Source: Wohlfahrtiimonas larvae_A (lineage in GTDB: Bacteria > Pseudomonadota > Gammaproteobacteria > Cardiobacteriales > Wohlfahrtiimonadaceae). From it: DNA of 64,000 bases. Made by a program: the position numbers and the translations under genes. Below the pieces are notes generated by a model. It worked only from the letters and a program-made list of their open reading frames with translations, was not told the origin of the DNA and did not search any database. This document shows, piece after piece, positions 27,354 through 35,523 of the stretch; position 1 is the stretch's first letter; every line of letters begins with the position of its first letter. The stretch is from NCBI GenBank assembly GCA_040394195.1, contig JBEBSR010000006.1, positions 1 to 64,000 of the forward strand. Direction: 5' to 3'.

Positions 27354-28013
27354 TTATTGTGCCTTAATTGTTTTGATACCATTTTCAGTAGCCAACACTA
27401 ATAAATCTGCTGGGCGATGCGCAAAAATGCCATTTGTTACAACACCAACGATTTGATTAATGTGAGTTTCCAAAGCCAATGGATCTGTAATATTTAAACC
27501 AAATACATCAATGATTGGATTACCATTGTCTGTGATCACATTTGGACGAATGCGTGCTTCACCCAATTTATTCAATTCGCGTTGAACATGACCCACTGCC
27601 ATTGGAATCACCTCCACTGGTAATGGAAATTTACCCAATGTTTCAACATATTTAGATTGATCTGCAATACAAATGAATTGATCAGCATGTGCAGCAACGA
27701 TCTTTTCACGCGTCAAAGCAGCACCGCCACCTTTGATCATATGCAATTGTGCATTGATTTCATCTGCGCCATCAATGTACAACGTCAATTTTTCAACATC
27801 TGTTAAAGGAATCACATCAAAACCCAATTGGATGAGCTGTTCAGTTGAACGCTCTGAACTGGATACCACAACATCAATCAAGTGACGAACATCTGGCAAT
27901 AATGCAATCAAGCAATCAACTGTTGATCCAGTACCAACACCCAATAACTCACCTTTTTTGATATACGTTAAAGCTTTTTCTGCCGCTAACTGCTTTAAAG
28001 TTTTTTGACTCAT
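27354..28013 (-). CDS. rpiA: Ribose-5-phosphate isomerase A
   Basis: Interconverts ribose 5-phosphate and ribulose 5-phosphate in the pentose phosphate pathway. Motifs: GVGTGSTVDCLI, DGADEINAQLHMIKGGGAALTREKIVA with the catalytic acidic residues and lysine, and ITDNGNPIIDV. It is 219 aa, the same as E. coli RpiA. It heads the run rpiA-lptC-lptA-lptB-sbcB, and its upstream region is divergent with slyD, so both promoters must lie in 28014-28169. Confidence 0.96.
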   Translation of the reverse strand: MSQKTLKQLAAEKALTYIKKGELLGVGTGSTVDCLIALLPDVRHLIDVVVSSSERSTEQLIQLGFDVIPLTDVEKLTLYIDGADEINAQLHMIKGGGAALTREKIVAAHADQFICIADQSKYVETLGKFPLPVEVIPMAVGHVQRELNKLGEARIRPNVITDNGNPIIDVFGLNITDPLALETHINQIVGVVTNGIFAHRPADLLVLATENGIKTIKAQ

Positions 28014-28169
28014 TTTGTTCCCCTAACTAAAAACTAGCCATATTATAGGTGTTTTTAAGGCTAAAAGGGAGTTTATTTATAAGAAAAACAAGGTTCGTCT
28101 CTAGTGGTTAACTTGAGTTTCCTGTATAGTGTGAGGCTTATGAACCAAAAAAACTGAAAGGATTTAATA

Positions 28170-28655
28170 ATGAGCATTGCACCTAACAAAGTTGTATCTG
28201 TTTTCTACACATTAACAGATGATGCAGGCAACGTGATTGACAGCAATAAAGGTCAAGAGCAAGCATTAACATACATTCACGGCGCTGGCATGATGATTCC
28301 AGGTTTTGAAAAAGCATTGGAAGGCGCAACGGCTGGTCAACAAGTTGCATTCAGCGTAGCACCTGAAGATGGTTATGGCTTACGTAGTGAAGAAAATGTA
28401 TTCACAATCAGCAAAAGCGAACACTTCAAGGATGCGGATGATATCCAAGTAGGTGGCATGATTGCAGCTGAAGAAAATGGCCATCAACGTCATTTTGTAA
28501 TTTTAAGCATAGAAGGCGATGATATCACTTTGGATGCAAACCATTTCTTAGCAGGTAAAACATTGAATTTTGATGTGGAAATCAAAGAAGTTCGCGATGC
28601 AACTGCACAAGAATTAGATCACGGTCACGTACACGCTGGCGGCCACGATCACTAA
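28170..28655 (+). CDS. slyD: FKBP-type peptidyl-prolyl isomerase (SlyD)
   Basis: Prolyl isomerase and chaperone of the SlyD branch. The FKBP half has VVSVFYTLTDDAGNVIDSN and YIHGAGMMIPGFEKALEGA. An IF (insert-in-flap) domain (~70-125) follows, and the C terminus is a short His-rich metal-binding tail (HGHVHAGGHDH). It is 161 aa, shorter than E. coli SlyD (196 aa) because of the reduced tail. GAAAGGA precedes the ATG. It stands 20 nt before minC, so it may be co-transcribed with the Min genes. Confidence 0.92.
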   Translation: MSIAPNKVVSVFYTLTDDAGNVIDSNKGQEQALTYIHGAGMMIPGFEKALEGATAGQQVAFSVAPEDGYGLRSEENVFTISKSEHFKDADDIQVGGMIAAEENGHQRHFVILSIEGDDITLDANHFLAGKTLNFDVEIKEVRDATAQELDHGHVHAGGHDH

Positions 28656-28675
28656 ATAATTAGGATTTATTCTTC

Positions 28676-29404
28676 ATGTCTAAACCTTGTTTTCAATTAA
28701 AGGGCGGTCTTTTTACATTGACCGTTCTTCATTTACAAACCATTGATCTCAAAGAGTTCGAAGAAACTCTCAACACAAAAATTGCTGAGTCTCCTGATTT
28801 CTTCAAACAATTACCTGTGATCGTTGACTTAAGCCAATTGCCAGAAGATGCGTTACACTTAGATTTTAATTGGCTCAAAAACCTTTTAATCAATCAAGGC
28901 ATCATTCCAGTTGCATTGCACAATATTCCTAAAAATTTATTGAATAAAGCAACACAAAGCGATTGGGGAATTTTTCCAAATATTCAACCTCGCTACGATA
29001 AGCCAAAAGCAGAAGTTGAACTGAAAAAAGAAACGGAAAAAGTTACAGCACCACAAGAAGAGATAACTGCTGTTAAACTTGTCACAAATCATATTCGTTC
29101 GGGCCAGCAGGTGTATCATCCTGGTGGAGATTTGATTATCATCAACACAGTAAATACTGGTGCGGAAGTTTTAGCAGATGGTAATATCCATATATATGGT
29201 GCTTTACGTGGTAGAGCATTAGCTGGCGTGAAAGGTGATACTTCTGCCAGAATTTTTTGCCAATCACTAGAAGCTGAGCTTGTGTCCATCGCAGGAAAAT
29301 ATAAAGTATTAGAATCCATAGCAGATGAATGGCGCGGCAAAGCTGTACAAATCTATCTTGAAAATGATGATTTGAAAATCGAGCAATTTACCAAAGAATT
29401 TTAA
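28676..29404 (+). CDS. minC: Septum site-determining protein MinC
   Basis: Inhibitor of FtsZ assembly away from mid-cell. The N-terminal domain (~1-105) contains FQLKGGLFTLTVLHL and IVDLSQLP. A linker rich in Lys and Glu leads to the C-terminal beta-helix (~135-242) with SGQQVYHPGGDLIIINTVNTGAEVLADGNIHIYGALRGRALAG, which binds MinD. It is 242 aa. Gene order minC-minD-minE is intact. Confidence 0.96.
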   Translation: MSKPCFQLKGGLFTLTVLHLQTIDLKEFEETLNTKIAESPDFFKQLPVIVDLSQLPEDALHLDFNWLKNLLINQGIIPVALHNIPKNLLNKATQSDWGIFPNIQPRYDKPKAEVELKKETEKVTAPQEEITAVKLVTNHIRSGQQVYHPGGDLIIINTVNTGAEVLADGNIHIYGALRGRALAGVKGDTSARIFCQSLEAELVSIAGKYKVLESIADEWRGKAVQIYLENDDLKIEQFTKEF

Positions 29405-29426
29405 ACATAAGAACTAGGAGTAAAAT

Positions 29427-30236
29427 GTGGCACGAGTAATAGTTGTAACTTCAGGCAAAGGTGGTGTTGGTAAAACCACGACAAGTGCTAGCATTGCCGC
29501 TGGTTTAGCAAAACGTGGCAATAAAACAGCTGTGATCGATTTTGATGTGGGTTTACGCAACCTAGATCTCATCATGGGCTGTGAACGTCGTGTGGTTTAT
29601 GATTTTGTTAATGTTGTGAATAATGAAGCAACGCTCCAACAATCTTTGATTAAAGATAAACGCTTAGAAAACCTGTTCATTCTTCCTGCATCGCAAACAC
29701 GTGATAAAGATGCACTTTCTGTAGAAGGTGTTGAAAAAGTCATCAATGATTTAAAAGCATTGGGATTTGAATACATCATTTGCGATTCACCTGCTGGCAT
29801 CGAAAAAGGTGCTCAATTGGCAATGTACTTTGCAGATGATGCAATCGTCACAACCAACCCAGAAGTTTCTTCAGTGCGAGATTCAGACAGAATTTTAGGC
29901 ATTCTTGCAAGTAAAACAGCAAAAGCTGAAAAAGGCGAAGAAATCAAACAACATTTGATTTTGAACCGTTATAGCCCTGAACGTGCTGCCTCAGGCGATA
30001 TGCTATCTGTAACTGACGTTTTAGAAATCTTAGGCATTCCATTATTAGGCGTTGTGCCAGAATCAGAAGCTGTGTTGCAAAGCTCGAATGCTGGTGTTCC
30101 TGTAATTTTGGATGAAGAAGCTGATGCTGGCCAAGCATACGAGGATATTATCTCTCGCTTCCTAGGTGAAGATAAACCTCATCGTTTCATTGAAGCAGAG
30201 AAAAAAGGCTTCTTCCAAAAACTTTTTGGAGGTTAA
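29427..30236 (+). CDS. minD: Septum site-determining ATPase MinD
   Basis: Membrane-cycling ATPase that recruits MinC. The deviant Walker A GKGGVGKTT, DVGLRNLDLIMG, and the C-terminal amphipathic membrane helix KKGFFQKLFGG are present. The start is GTG, preceded by AGGAG. It is 269 aa (E. coli 270 aa). It ends 2 nt before minE. Confidence 0.97.
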   Translation: MARVIVVTSGKGGVGKTTTSASIAAGLAKRGNKTAVIDFDVGLRNLDLIMGCERRVVYDFVNVVNNEATLQQSLIKDKRLENLFILPASQTRDKDALSVEGVEKVINDLKALGFEYIICDSPAGIEKGAQLAMYFADDAIVTTNPEVSSVRDSDRILGILASKTAKAEKGEEIKQHLILNRYSPERAASGDMLSVTDVLEILGIPLLGVVPESEAVLQSSNAGVPVILDEEADAGQAYEDIISRFLGEDKPHRFIEAEKKGFFQKLFGG

Positions 30237-30238
30237 TC

Positions 30239-30559
30239 ATGTTTAGCGCGCTATTTAAAAGAAGAAAGAAGGCATCAACAGCTTCAATCGCTAAAGAGCG
30301 TTTGCAGATCATTGTTGCCCACGAAAGAAGCCAAGGCTCACCTTCTCAACAACCTGATTTTTTACAAGCACTACAAAGAGATATCTTAGAAGTTGTGCGT
30401 AAATATATGCAAATCGACAGTGATCAAATCAAAGTCGCTATGGATAAAGAAGATGGTTGTGATGTTTTAGAGCTCAACATTGTTCTATTGGAAAATGAAG
30501 ACTCTGATGCAACAGAAGAAACTGCCAAAATAGCAGTTCTCAACAATGAGACTCGATAA
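30239..30559 (+). CDS. minE: Cell division topological specificity factor MinE
   Basis: Stimulates MinD ATPase and drives pole-to-pole oscillation. The N-terminal membrane-binding stretch MFSALFKRRKKASTASIAKERLQIIVAHER includes the anti-MinCD helix. The rest is the dimerisation domain (LEVVRKYMQIDSDQIKVAM). It is 106 aa, longer at the C terminus than E. coli MinE (88 aa). GGAGG precedes the ATG. The end overlaps hslR by 14 nt. Confidence 0.96.
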   Translation: MFSALFKRRKKASTASIAKERLQIIVAHERSQGSPSQQPDFLQALQRDILEVVRKYMQIDSDQIKVAMDKEDGCDVLELNIVLLENEDSDATEETAKIAVLNNETR

Positions 30560-30914
30560 ATGGTTATGGGCGGCGAGATTTTTTAAAACTCGCCGTTTGG
30601 CTGTTGAAGCCATAGAAAAGAATCAAGTGGAAGTCAATGGTGACAGAGCCAAACCTGCTCGCACAATTAAAATTGAAGATACTCTAATCATTCAAAAAGC
30701 TGGCGAAACTTTTACAGTAATCGTGGATGATTTAAGCGAAATTCGTGGTCCTGCTAAAGTTGCGGCTCTGCTCTATCATGAAACAGAAGAAAGCATAGCA
30801 AAGCGCATGGAAGATAGAGAAATGAAAAAGCTCGTACATAATCCAAAGCCAGATAAAGCACCTGATAAGAAAGATCGCCAACGTTTAAGAGATTTGCGTA
30901 AAGGTTATGAGTAA
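30546..30914 (+). CDS. hslR: Heat-shock protein 15 (S4 domain, ribosome rescue)
   Basis: RNA-binding S4-domain protein that, in E. coli, binds 50S subunits with a stuck peptidyl-tRNA. MRLDKWLWAARFFKTRRLAVEAIEKNQVEVNGDRAKPARTI is a classic S4 fold with the RNA-contacting basic residues. The tail is basic and ends in DKKDRQRLRDLRKG. It is 122 aa. It starts inside minE and overlaps xerC by 8 nt, so it is a linked member of the min transcript; co-location with minE is unlike E. coli. Confidence 0.9.
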   Translation: MRLDKWLWAARFFKTRRLAVEAIEKNQVEVNGDRAKPARTIKIEDTLIIQKAGETFTVIVDDLSEIRGPAKVAALLYHETEESIAKRMEDREMKKLVHNPKPDKAPDKKDRQRLRDLRKGYE

Positions 30915-31839
30915 CCTATTCATTCCCATTGATCAGTTCTTAGATCAATTTGCACAACGCTATCGCCCAAGAAGCGTTGAAATTAAGTCCTTAACTTTAC
31001 GACAACTGGCTGAATACCTATCTGATCATCATATTCAATCATGGGATGATTGTGATCAAGCATGCTTACAAAAATACATTATCTATCGCCATAAAGGTGA
31101 TAAACAACACGCAACATTCAGCAAACCATTATCACTTACAAGTTTAAAAACTCACTTAGCTGGTATTCGAGTATTTTTTGATTTCTTAGAATCAAAAGAA
31201 ATCATCACATCTAACCCTGCTCGCTTAGTGAAAACACCAAAAGTACAACAAGCGCTGCCTAAAGTGATTGCTGTAGATACAATTCAAGAACTATTGGATC
31301 AAACGCCAGATCCTGATAACCCATTAGAAGTTCGTGATTTAGCCATTTGTGAGCTATTTTATAGCTCTGGTGTGCGCTTATCAGAACTTACAGCGCTAAA
31401 TATTAAGCATATCTCCATATCTGCCAATGAAATACGTGTTATTGATGGTAAAGGTGGCAAAGATCGCATTGTACCGTTAGGTCATAAAGCTAAAGAAGCA
31501 TTGCAAAGATGGCTTACGATTCGTAATCAATGGATGAAGCAAGACAATGCATTATTCATCACACAACAAGGTAATCGCCTCACAAGCAGACAAATCAGTA
31601 ATCGAGTGAAACATATTGCTAGTAAGCTTGGAAAAGGCTTAAAAGTAAATCCTCACATGTTTCGTCACTCTATGGCAACTCATGTTTTAGAATCTAGCCA
31701 AGATATTCGTTCTGTACAAGAATTATTGGGCCATGCTGATATATCTACAACCCAAGTTTATACACATTTAGATTTTGGGCATTTATCCAAAGTATTCGAT
31801 TCCGCACATCCTCGTGCTAAGAAAAAGCCTAAAAAATAG
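30907..31839 (+). CDS. xerC: Tyrosine recombinase (XerC/XerD type)
   Basis: Site-specific recombinase for chromosome dimer resolution at dif. A SAM-like N-terminal DNA-binding domain (~1-105) is followed by the catalytic domain with Arg in YSSGVRLSELTALN, the Lys beta-hairpin in IDGKGGKDRIVPLG, HMFRHSMATH, and the nucleophile in STTQVYTHLDF. It is 310 aa. XerC is preferred over XerD by length and the LLGHADISTTQVYTHLDFGHL ending, but the two are hard to separate by eye. No neighbouring integron or attachment site is seen, so a housekeeping role is likely. Confidence 0.85.
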   Translation: MSNLFIPIDQFLDQFAQRYRPRSVEIKSLTLRQLAEYLSDHHIQSWDDCDQACLQKYIIYRHKGDKQHATFSKPLSLTSLKTHLAGIRVFFDFLESKEIITSNPARLVKTPKVQQALPKVIAVDTIQELLDQTPDPDNPLEVRDLAICELFYSSGVRLSELTALNIKHISISANEIRVIDGKGGKDRIVPLGHKAKEALQRWLTIRNQWMKQDNALFITQQGNRLTSRQISNRVKHIASKLGKGLKVNPHMFRHSMATHVLESSQDIRSVQELLGHADISTTQVYTHLDFGHLSKVFDSAHPRAKKKPKK

Positions 31840-31958
31840 TATTACAACTGATTTATAACTATCTAGAACGTGTTAAATATTCATGATCTAACCAATGATT
31901 AAAATAAAATTAAGATACCAATACCGCACTTTACAATAGAAATATACGGGAAGTAAAA

Positions 31959-32834
31959 ATGAAATCTATAATTGAAAACCAAGAAAAATTTAATGAAATG
32001 GCAACAATATTTCCAGAAGAAGCTATGGTAATTATTAACAAAGCCAAGCTTCTAACCATCAAAATAGTAAGCAATGAAATAATTGATAATGACAGTCATA
32101 TCTATTCCTGTAAATTTGGTGGTATACCATATTTTCCTAAGGATATAGAGTATCCACGGAATAATGAAGGAGAGCCATTAGCTTTATTGGCACAATTTAA
32201 TTTAGATGAGATTTTTTCAAATCCAGAAATTTTAGAAGCATGTCAGAAGGATAAATTCTTAAAATTTCTCCCTAAAACAGGAATGCTTAGCTTTTTCCAT
32301 GATGTTTTGGATGATGAAATGCTCGGCTTAGACGATGATAATAAGAATGGATCTAGGGTTTATTATTTTCCTGAAATTATAAAAAATGATAGCAACAAAG
32401 CGCATGACATGCATAAAGAATTATGTGCAGCCGATTATTATGAAAAAGGCATACCAGATTATTGGAAAGTTAGTCGCTCTATAACTACACATCTAATATA
32501 TACATTACCGAGCGATTTCCACTATGAACCTAGAAGCAAAGAATTAGATGATTACATAGATTTATGTGTAAATAATCCTACCTATGGTGATTTTTCTTGT
32601 GAGATAGAAGAAGAGATCACTACCATTGGTTGGCATGGCTCTTATATTGGAGGTTATCCAACCTTTATGAATGGAGAATTTAGATCAAAAGATGAGAGTA
32701 GATCTATTACCTTATTACATGTCAGCTTATTGGACTACTATGATATAGGTGGCTTTGCTTATTTCTTTATTTCAGAAAAAGACTTAAAGAATTTAGATTT
32801 TTCTAATCTTATCGTGATGAGTGATTACTCCTAA
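31959..32834 (+). CDS. DUF1963 (YwqG-like) protein
   Basis: 291-aa protein with the YwqG/DUF1963 pattern: KFGGIPYFPKDIEYPRNNEGEPLALLAQFNLDEI, FLPKTGMLSFF, YYFPE, and HGSYIGGYPTFMNG near the end. The fold family has no established function, and many members are accessory. No signal peptide. It is richer in A+T than neighbouring housekeeping genes and stands alone between xerC and the peroxiredoxin gene, so it may be acquired. GGAAG precedes the ATG. Confidence 0.75.
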   Translation: MKSIIENQEKFNEMATIFPEEAMVIINKAKLLTIKIVSNEIIDNDSHIYSCKFGGIPYFPKDIEYPRNNEGEPLALLAQFNLDEIFSNPEILEACQKDKFLKFLPKTGMLSFFHDVLDDEMLGLDDDNKNGSRVYYFPEIIKNDSNKAHDMHKELCAADYYEKGIPDYWKVSRSITTHLIYTLPSDFHYEPRSKELDDYIDLCVNNPTYGDFSCEIEEEITTIGWHGSYIGGYPTFMNGEFRSKDESRSITLLHVSLLDYYDIGGFAYFFISEKDLKNLDFSNLIVMSDYS

Positions 32835-32938
32835 TTTTTGCATTCCTGCTATTACCATAACTTACATTAAGATTTTTTTATAAATTTCAATATTATATAT
32901 AGAAATCTATTTGTTTTTAATAAGTTCCATGGCAATAA

Positions 32939-32962
32939 AAAACCACGCTTTCGCGTGGTTTT
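32939..32962. terminator. Bidirectional intrinsic terminator
   Basis: Stem AACCACGC (32941-32948) with GCGTGGTT (32953-32960), loop TTTC, flanked by A-run and T-run on opposite sides. It is a good terminator for the minus-strand peroxiredoxin gene and a possible one for the plus-strand DUF1963 gene. Confidence 0.8.
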
Positions 32963-32986
32963 CATTATGCTTTTGGAAAACTCAAA

Positions 32987-33562
32987 TTATAGAGTTTCGC
33001 CGCCTACTGCACGGTTACATGGGCATAATTCATCAGTTTGTAACGCATCAAGGATACGTAAAACTTCGTTAGGGTTACGACCAACATTCAAACCGTTTAC
33101 AGAAACGTGTTGAATAACGTTGTCTGGATCTACGATAAATGTTGCACGCAATGCAACACCAGCTTCTTGATCACGAACACCTAACATGTCGATCAATTCA
33201 CCTTTAACGTCAGCAAATGAGTAATGGCCTAATTTATCTAGATCTTTATGATCACGTCTCCAAGCCAATTTACAGAATTCGTTATCTACGCTACCGCCCA
33301 TTAATACAGCGTCACGATCAGCGAACTCACCAGCTAATTTGTCAAACGCTACGATTTCTGTAGGGCAAACAAATGTGAAATCTTTTGGATAGAAATAGAT
33401 AACTTTCCATTTACCTGGGAAAGATTTTTCATTGATTGTTTCGAACGCAGATACGCCGTTTTCTTCGTGATGATTGAAACCTGGTTTAACACCTGTTACT
33501 TCGAAAGCGTCTAAACGGTCACCAACAGTTTTTGAGTTACCAAAAGTAAAATCAACATCCAT
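32987..33562 (-). CDS. ahpC: Typical 2-Cys peroxiredoxin (AhpC/Prx1)
   Basis: Thiol peroxidase that reduces hydrogen peroxide and organic hydroperoxides. The peroxidatic cysteine is in YPKDFTFVCPTEIV and the resolving cysteine in TDELCPCNR near the C terminus. The catalytic Arg lies in VGVRDQEAGVALRATFIVDP. It is 191 aa. It has no ahpF next to it, so it depends on an AhpD-, thioredoxin- or glutaredoxin-type donor encoded elsewhere. GGAGT precedes the ATG. Confidence 0.92.
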   Translation of the reverse strand: MDVDFTFGNSKTVGDRLDAFEVTGVKPGFNHHEENGVSAFETINEKSFPGKWKVIYFYPKDFTFVCPTEIVAFDKLAGEFADRDAVLMGGSVDNEFCKLAWRRDHKDLDKLGHYSFADVKGELIDMLGVRDQEAGVALRATFIVDPDNVIQHVSVNGLNVGRNPNEVLRILDALQTDELCPCNRAVGGETL

Positions 33563-33609
33563 GTTAATACTCCTTTAAGTTAATTGAACGAAAAATAATT
33601 GACGGAAAC

Positions 33610-33638
33610 ATAGTATATATTTAAACCAACATATACAA
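33610..33638 (-). promoter_or_regulatory. Possible sigma-70 promoter of ahpC
   Basis: On the minus strand TTGTAT (33633-33638), a 17-nt spacer and TACTAT (33610-33615) lie about 50-75 nt before the ahpC start. Both boxes are imperfect. No clear OxyR half-site pattern was recognised. Confidence 0.4.
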
Positions 33639-33758
33639 GGGAATTGCCTATTAAAATACTAAACATGCGTTATTTAAGATTTTAATCTATCATCCCACAT
33701 TTCAACTCTGCGTCACCAAAATTGAAACGATACTGCTATTGATTATAGTATAAATTTT

Positions 33759-35375
33759 CTAGCTCGACATTGATCCTTTCGACAATTCGATAACTTTCTT
33801 AAATGTTTTCTGCAATAAATTAGGGATTACACGCGCACCACGAACCCTTGCATAATCACACACAGCTAAGGCTAAATCTGGCTTAGAGCTTTTTTGAATT
33901 GCCTTTTGAATAATCTCATGCACTGGCACATTCACAAATTCAGAAGATCCATAAGCAATCTCTTTATAAACAGAACTAAAACCTTTTTGGAATAAGAAAT
34001 TTTCGATATCTCGTGATGGCAGCTGTGTCATATGCTGGTAATAAGTCTCTTTATCTCGACAATATGATCGCACAGTTTTAGCATAATGACGCCCTGCTGC
34101 ATCACCATCTGACATTACATACCATTCAATGCCCATCGCTTCCGCATATTCAATCAAAGGCAAAACACCGCATTGAGCAAACTCAACCAAAGCAATTCCT
34201 TCTGCATTTAAATTATGCCCACAAATTTCTGCCAATTCACGCAAGAGCCAAATCTCTGTTTCACCTTCCACCAAAAACCAACAACGTGCAAACAGCGCAA
34301 CAGGACGGCGATGAAAGATATGAAATAACACTTTGCGATTAGTACTTGCACTCAACTCTTTTGGCATGACTTGATTTGCGACAATTTCAGATTCAGAACG
34401 TGAAATACGAATCACATTAGGCAATGCCAACATTGGGATTAAATCGCTTGTATTACTCGTTAAAATCTTTTGCACAGGAATATTATTCAATAATCGCATG
34501 CCAACAGAAGTTACAATGGGATGAGTATTACCAAAGTTTTTCAAACATAGAATTGGCAATGAATTTTCTGGCAAAGAGTAACCCATTCGATAAAAAATAA
34601 TGCTAGAGAAGAATTTCATCATCACATTACGCGCAGTTGCATTATCCATTTGATCTAAAAGATCATTAATTTTATCCAGTACTTGCCAATCTTCCAATGT
34701 TGGCTTTTTAATGTGCTCTTCATCCTGTTTATTATTCACAAGATAATAAGTTAATAATAACGTTGCAGCATACAAGCCTTGCTTCAATTCTCGTTCAGTT
34801 AAACTGTCATTATCTTTGGATAACTGCTGAGCCAATAAATCATAAAATGCCTTAACACGCTGATCTTCATTCTTAAGAATCGGCTCATAACGGCGATTAC
34901 TGCGAAAAATAATCAATGGACTGATATCTAATAATCGGCGCAAACGTATTGGAAAATTATCTGTTTCAATGATCTCTTCATTGTCATCAATAAAATGATG
35001 ATATGTTGTGATTTTTCCTTCAACTCGATTAGCTGTCACTTGATAGCAAACAACATTTTTTCTTAATTGAGGAGAGAAATAGCTAACATCAGCAAGTTCA
35101 GGATAGACTTGCAACGATTCTTCTGTAACCAATGGATTCTCAATATAAGTAAATCGTAAACTTAAACACTCTTCTGAGCAATCTTCATCATGATAAAAAT
35201 CATGATCTTGGCAATCGTATAAGAAATTCTCTTTAGTGATGACAGCCAATGCAGCAAGCAAGCTAGATGATCCCCAGCTATTTTCACCAATCAATACACT
35301 GATATCACTATTAAAACTCATATATAGGTCTTTAATTCCCTTAAAGCCCTGAATTTCTACTGAATGGAGTAACAT
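33759..35375 (-). CDS. OLD-family ATPase/Toprim protein (YbjD-like) with altered Walker A
   Basis: SMC/Rad50-like ATPase N-terminal part and a C-terminal Toprim nuclease-like domain, as in E. coli YbjD (DUF2813). The N-terminal strand is HSVEIQGFKGIKDLYM. The expected Walker A GENxWGKSSL reads GENSWGSSSL, so the invariant lysine (residue 36) is Ser (TCA at 35270-35268). The Toprim part has LVEGETEIWLLRELA (Glu) and VMSDGDAAGRHYAKTV (DxD). It is 538 aa and open throughout, so it is not an obvious pseudogene. YbjD itself has no well-defined role. Loss of ATP hydrolysis is the plain reading of the change. Confidence 0.8.
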   Translation of the reverse strand: MLLHSVEIQGFKGIKDLYMSFNSDISVLIGENSWGSSSLLAALAVITKENFLYDCQDHDFYHDEDCSEECLSLRFTYIENPLVTEESLQVYPELADVSYFSPQLRKNVVCYQVTANRVEGKITTYHHFIDDNEEIIETDNFPIRLRRLLDISPLIIFRSNRRYEPILKNEDQRVKAFYDLLAQQLSKDNDSLTERELKQGLYAATLLLTYYLVNNKQDEEHIKKPTLEDWQVLDKINDLLDQMDNATARNVMMKFFSSIIFYRMGYSLPENSLPILCLKNFGNTHPIVTSVGMRLLNNIPVQKILTSNTSDLIPMLALPNVIRISRSESEIVANQVMPKELSASTNRKVLFHIFHRRPVALFARCWFLVEGETEIWLLRELAEICGHNLNAEGIALVEFAQCGVLPLIEYAEAMGIEWYVMSDGDAAGRHYAKTVRSYCRDKETYYQHMTQLPSRDIENFLFQKGFSSVYKEIAYGSSEFVNVPVHEIIQKAIQKSSKPDLALAVCDYARVRGARVIPNLLQKTFKKVIELSKGSMSS

Positions 35376-35523
35376 TTGTCTCCTTTAATTATTGTTTTAA
35401 AGCCACTGCCCTAAAGGATATATTAATCTGATTTTTTTCCAAGTGTTATTCTCTTGAATCAATCATAAATGTCCCCATCATGTTAAGCTATACAGTACTT
35501 TTTTATTTCATCGGAATCATTTT

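Noticed and set aside
31920..31936. Haemophilus-type DNA uptake sequence (AAGTGCGGT, here as ACCGCACTT)
   Set aside because: I found a single copy in 64 kb. Uptake sequences occur many times per window, so this is a chance match.
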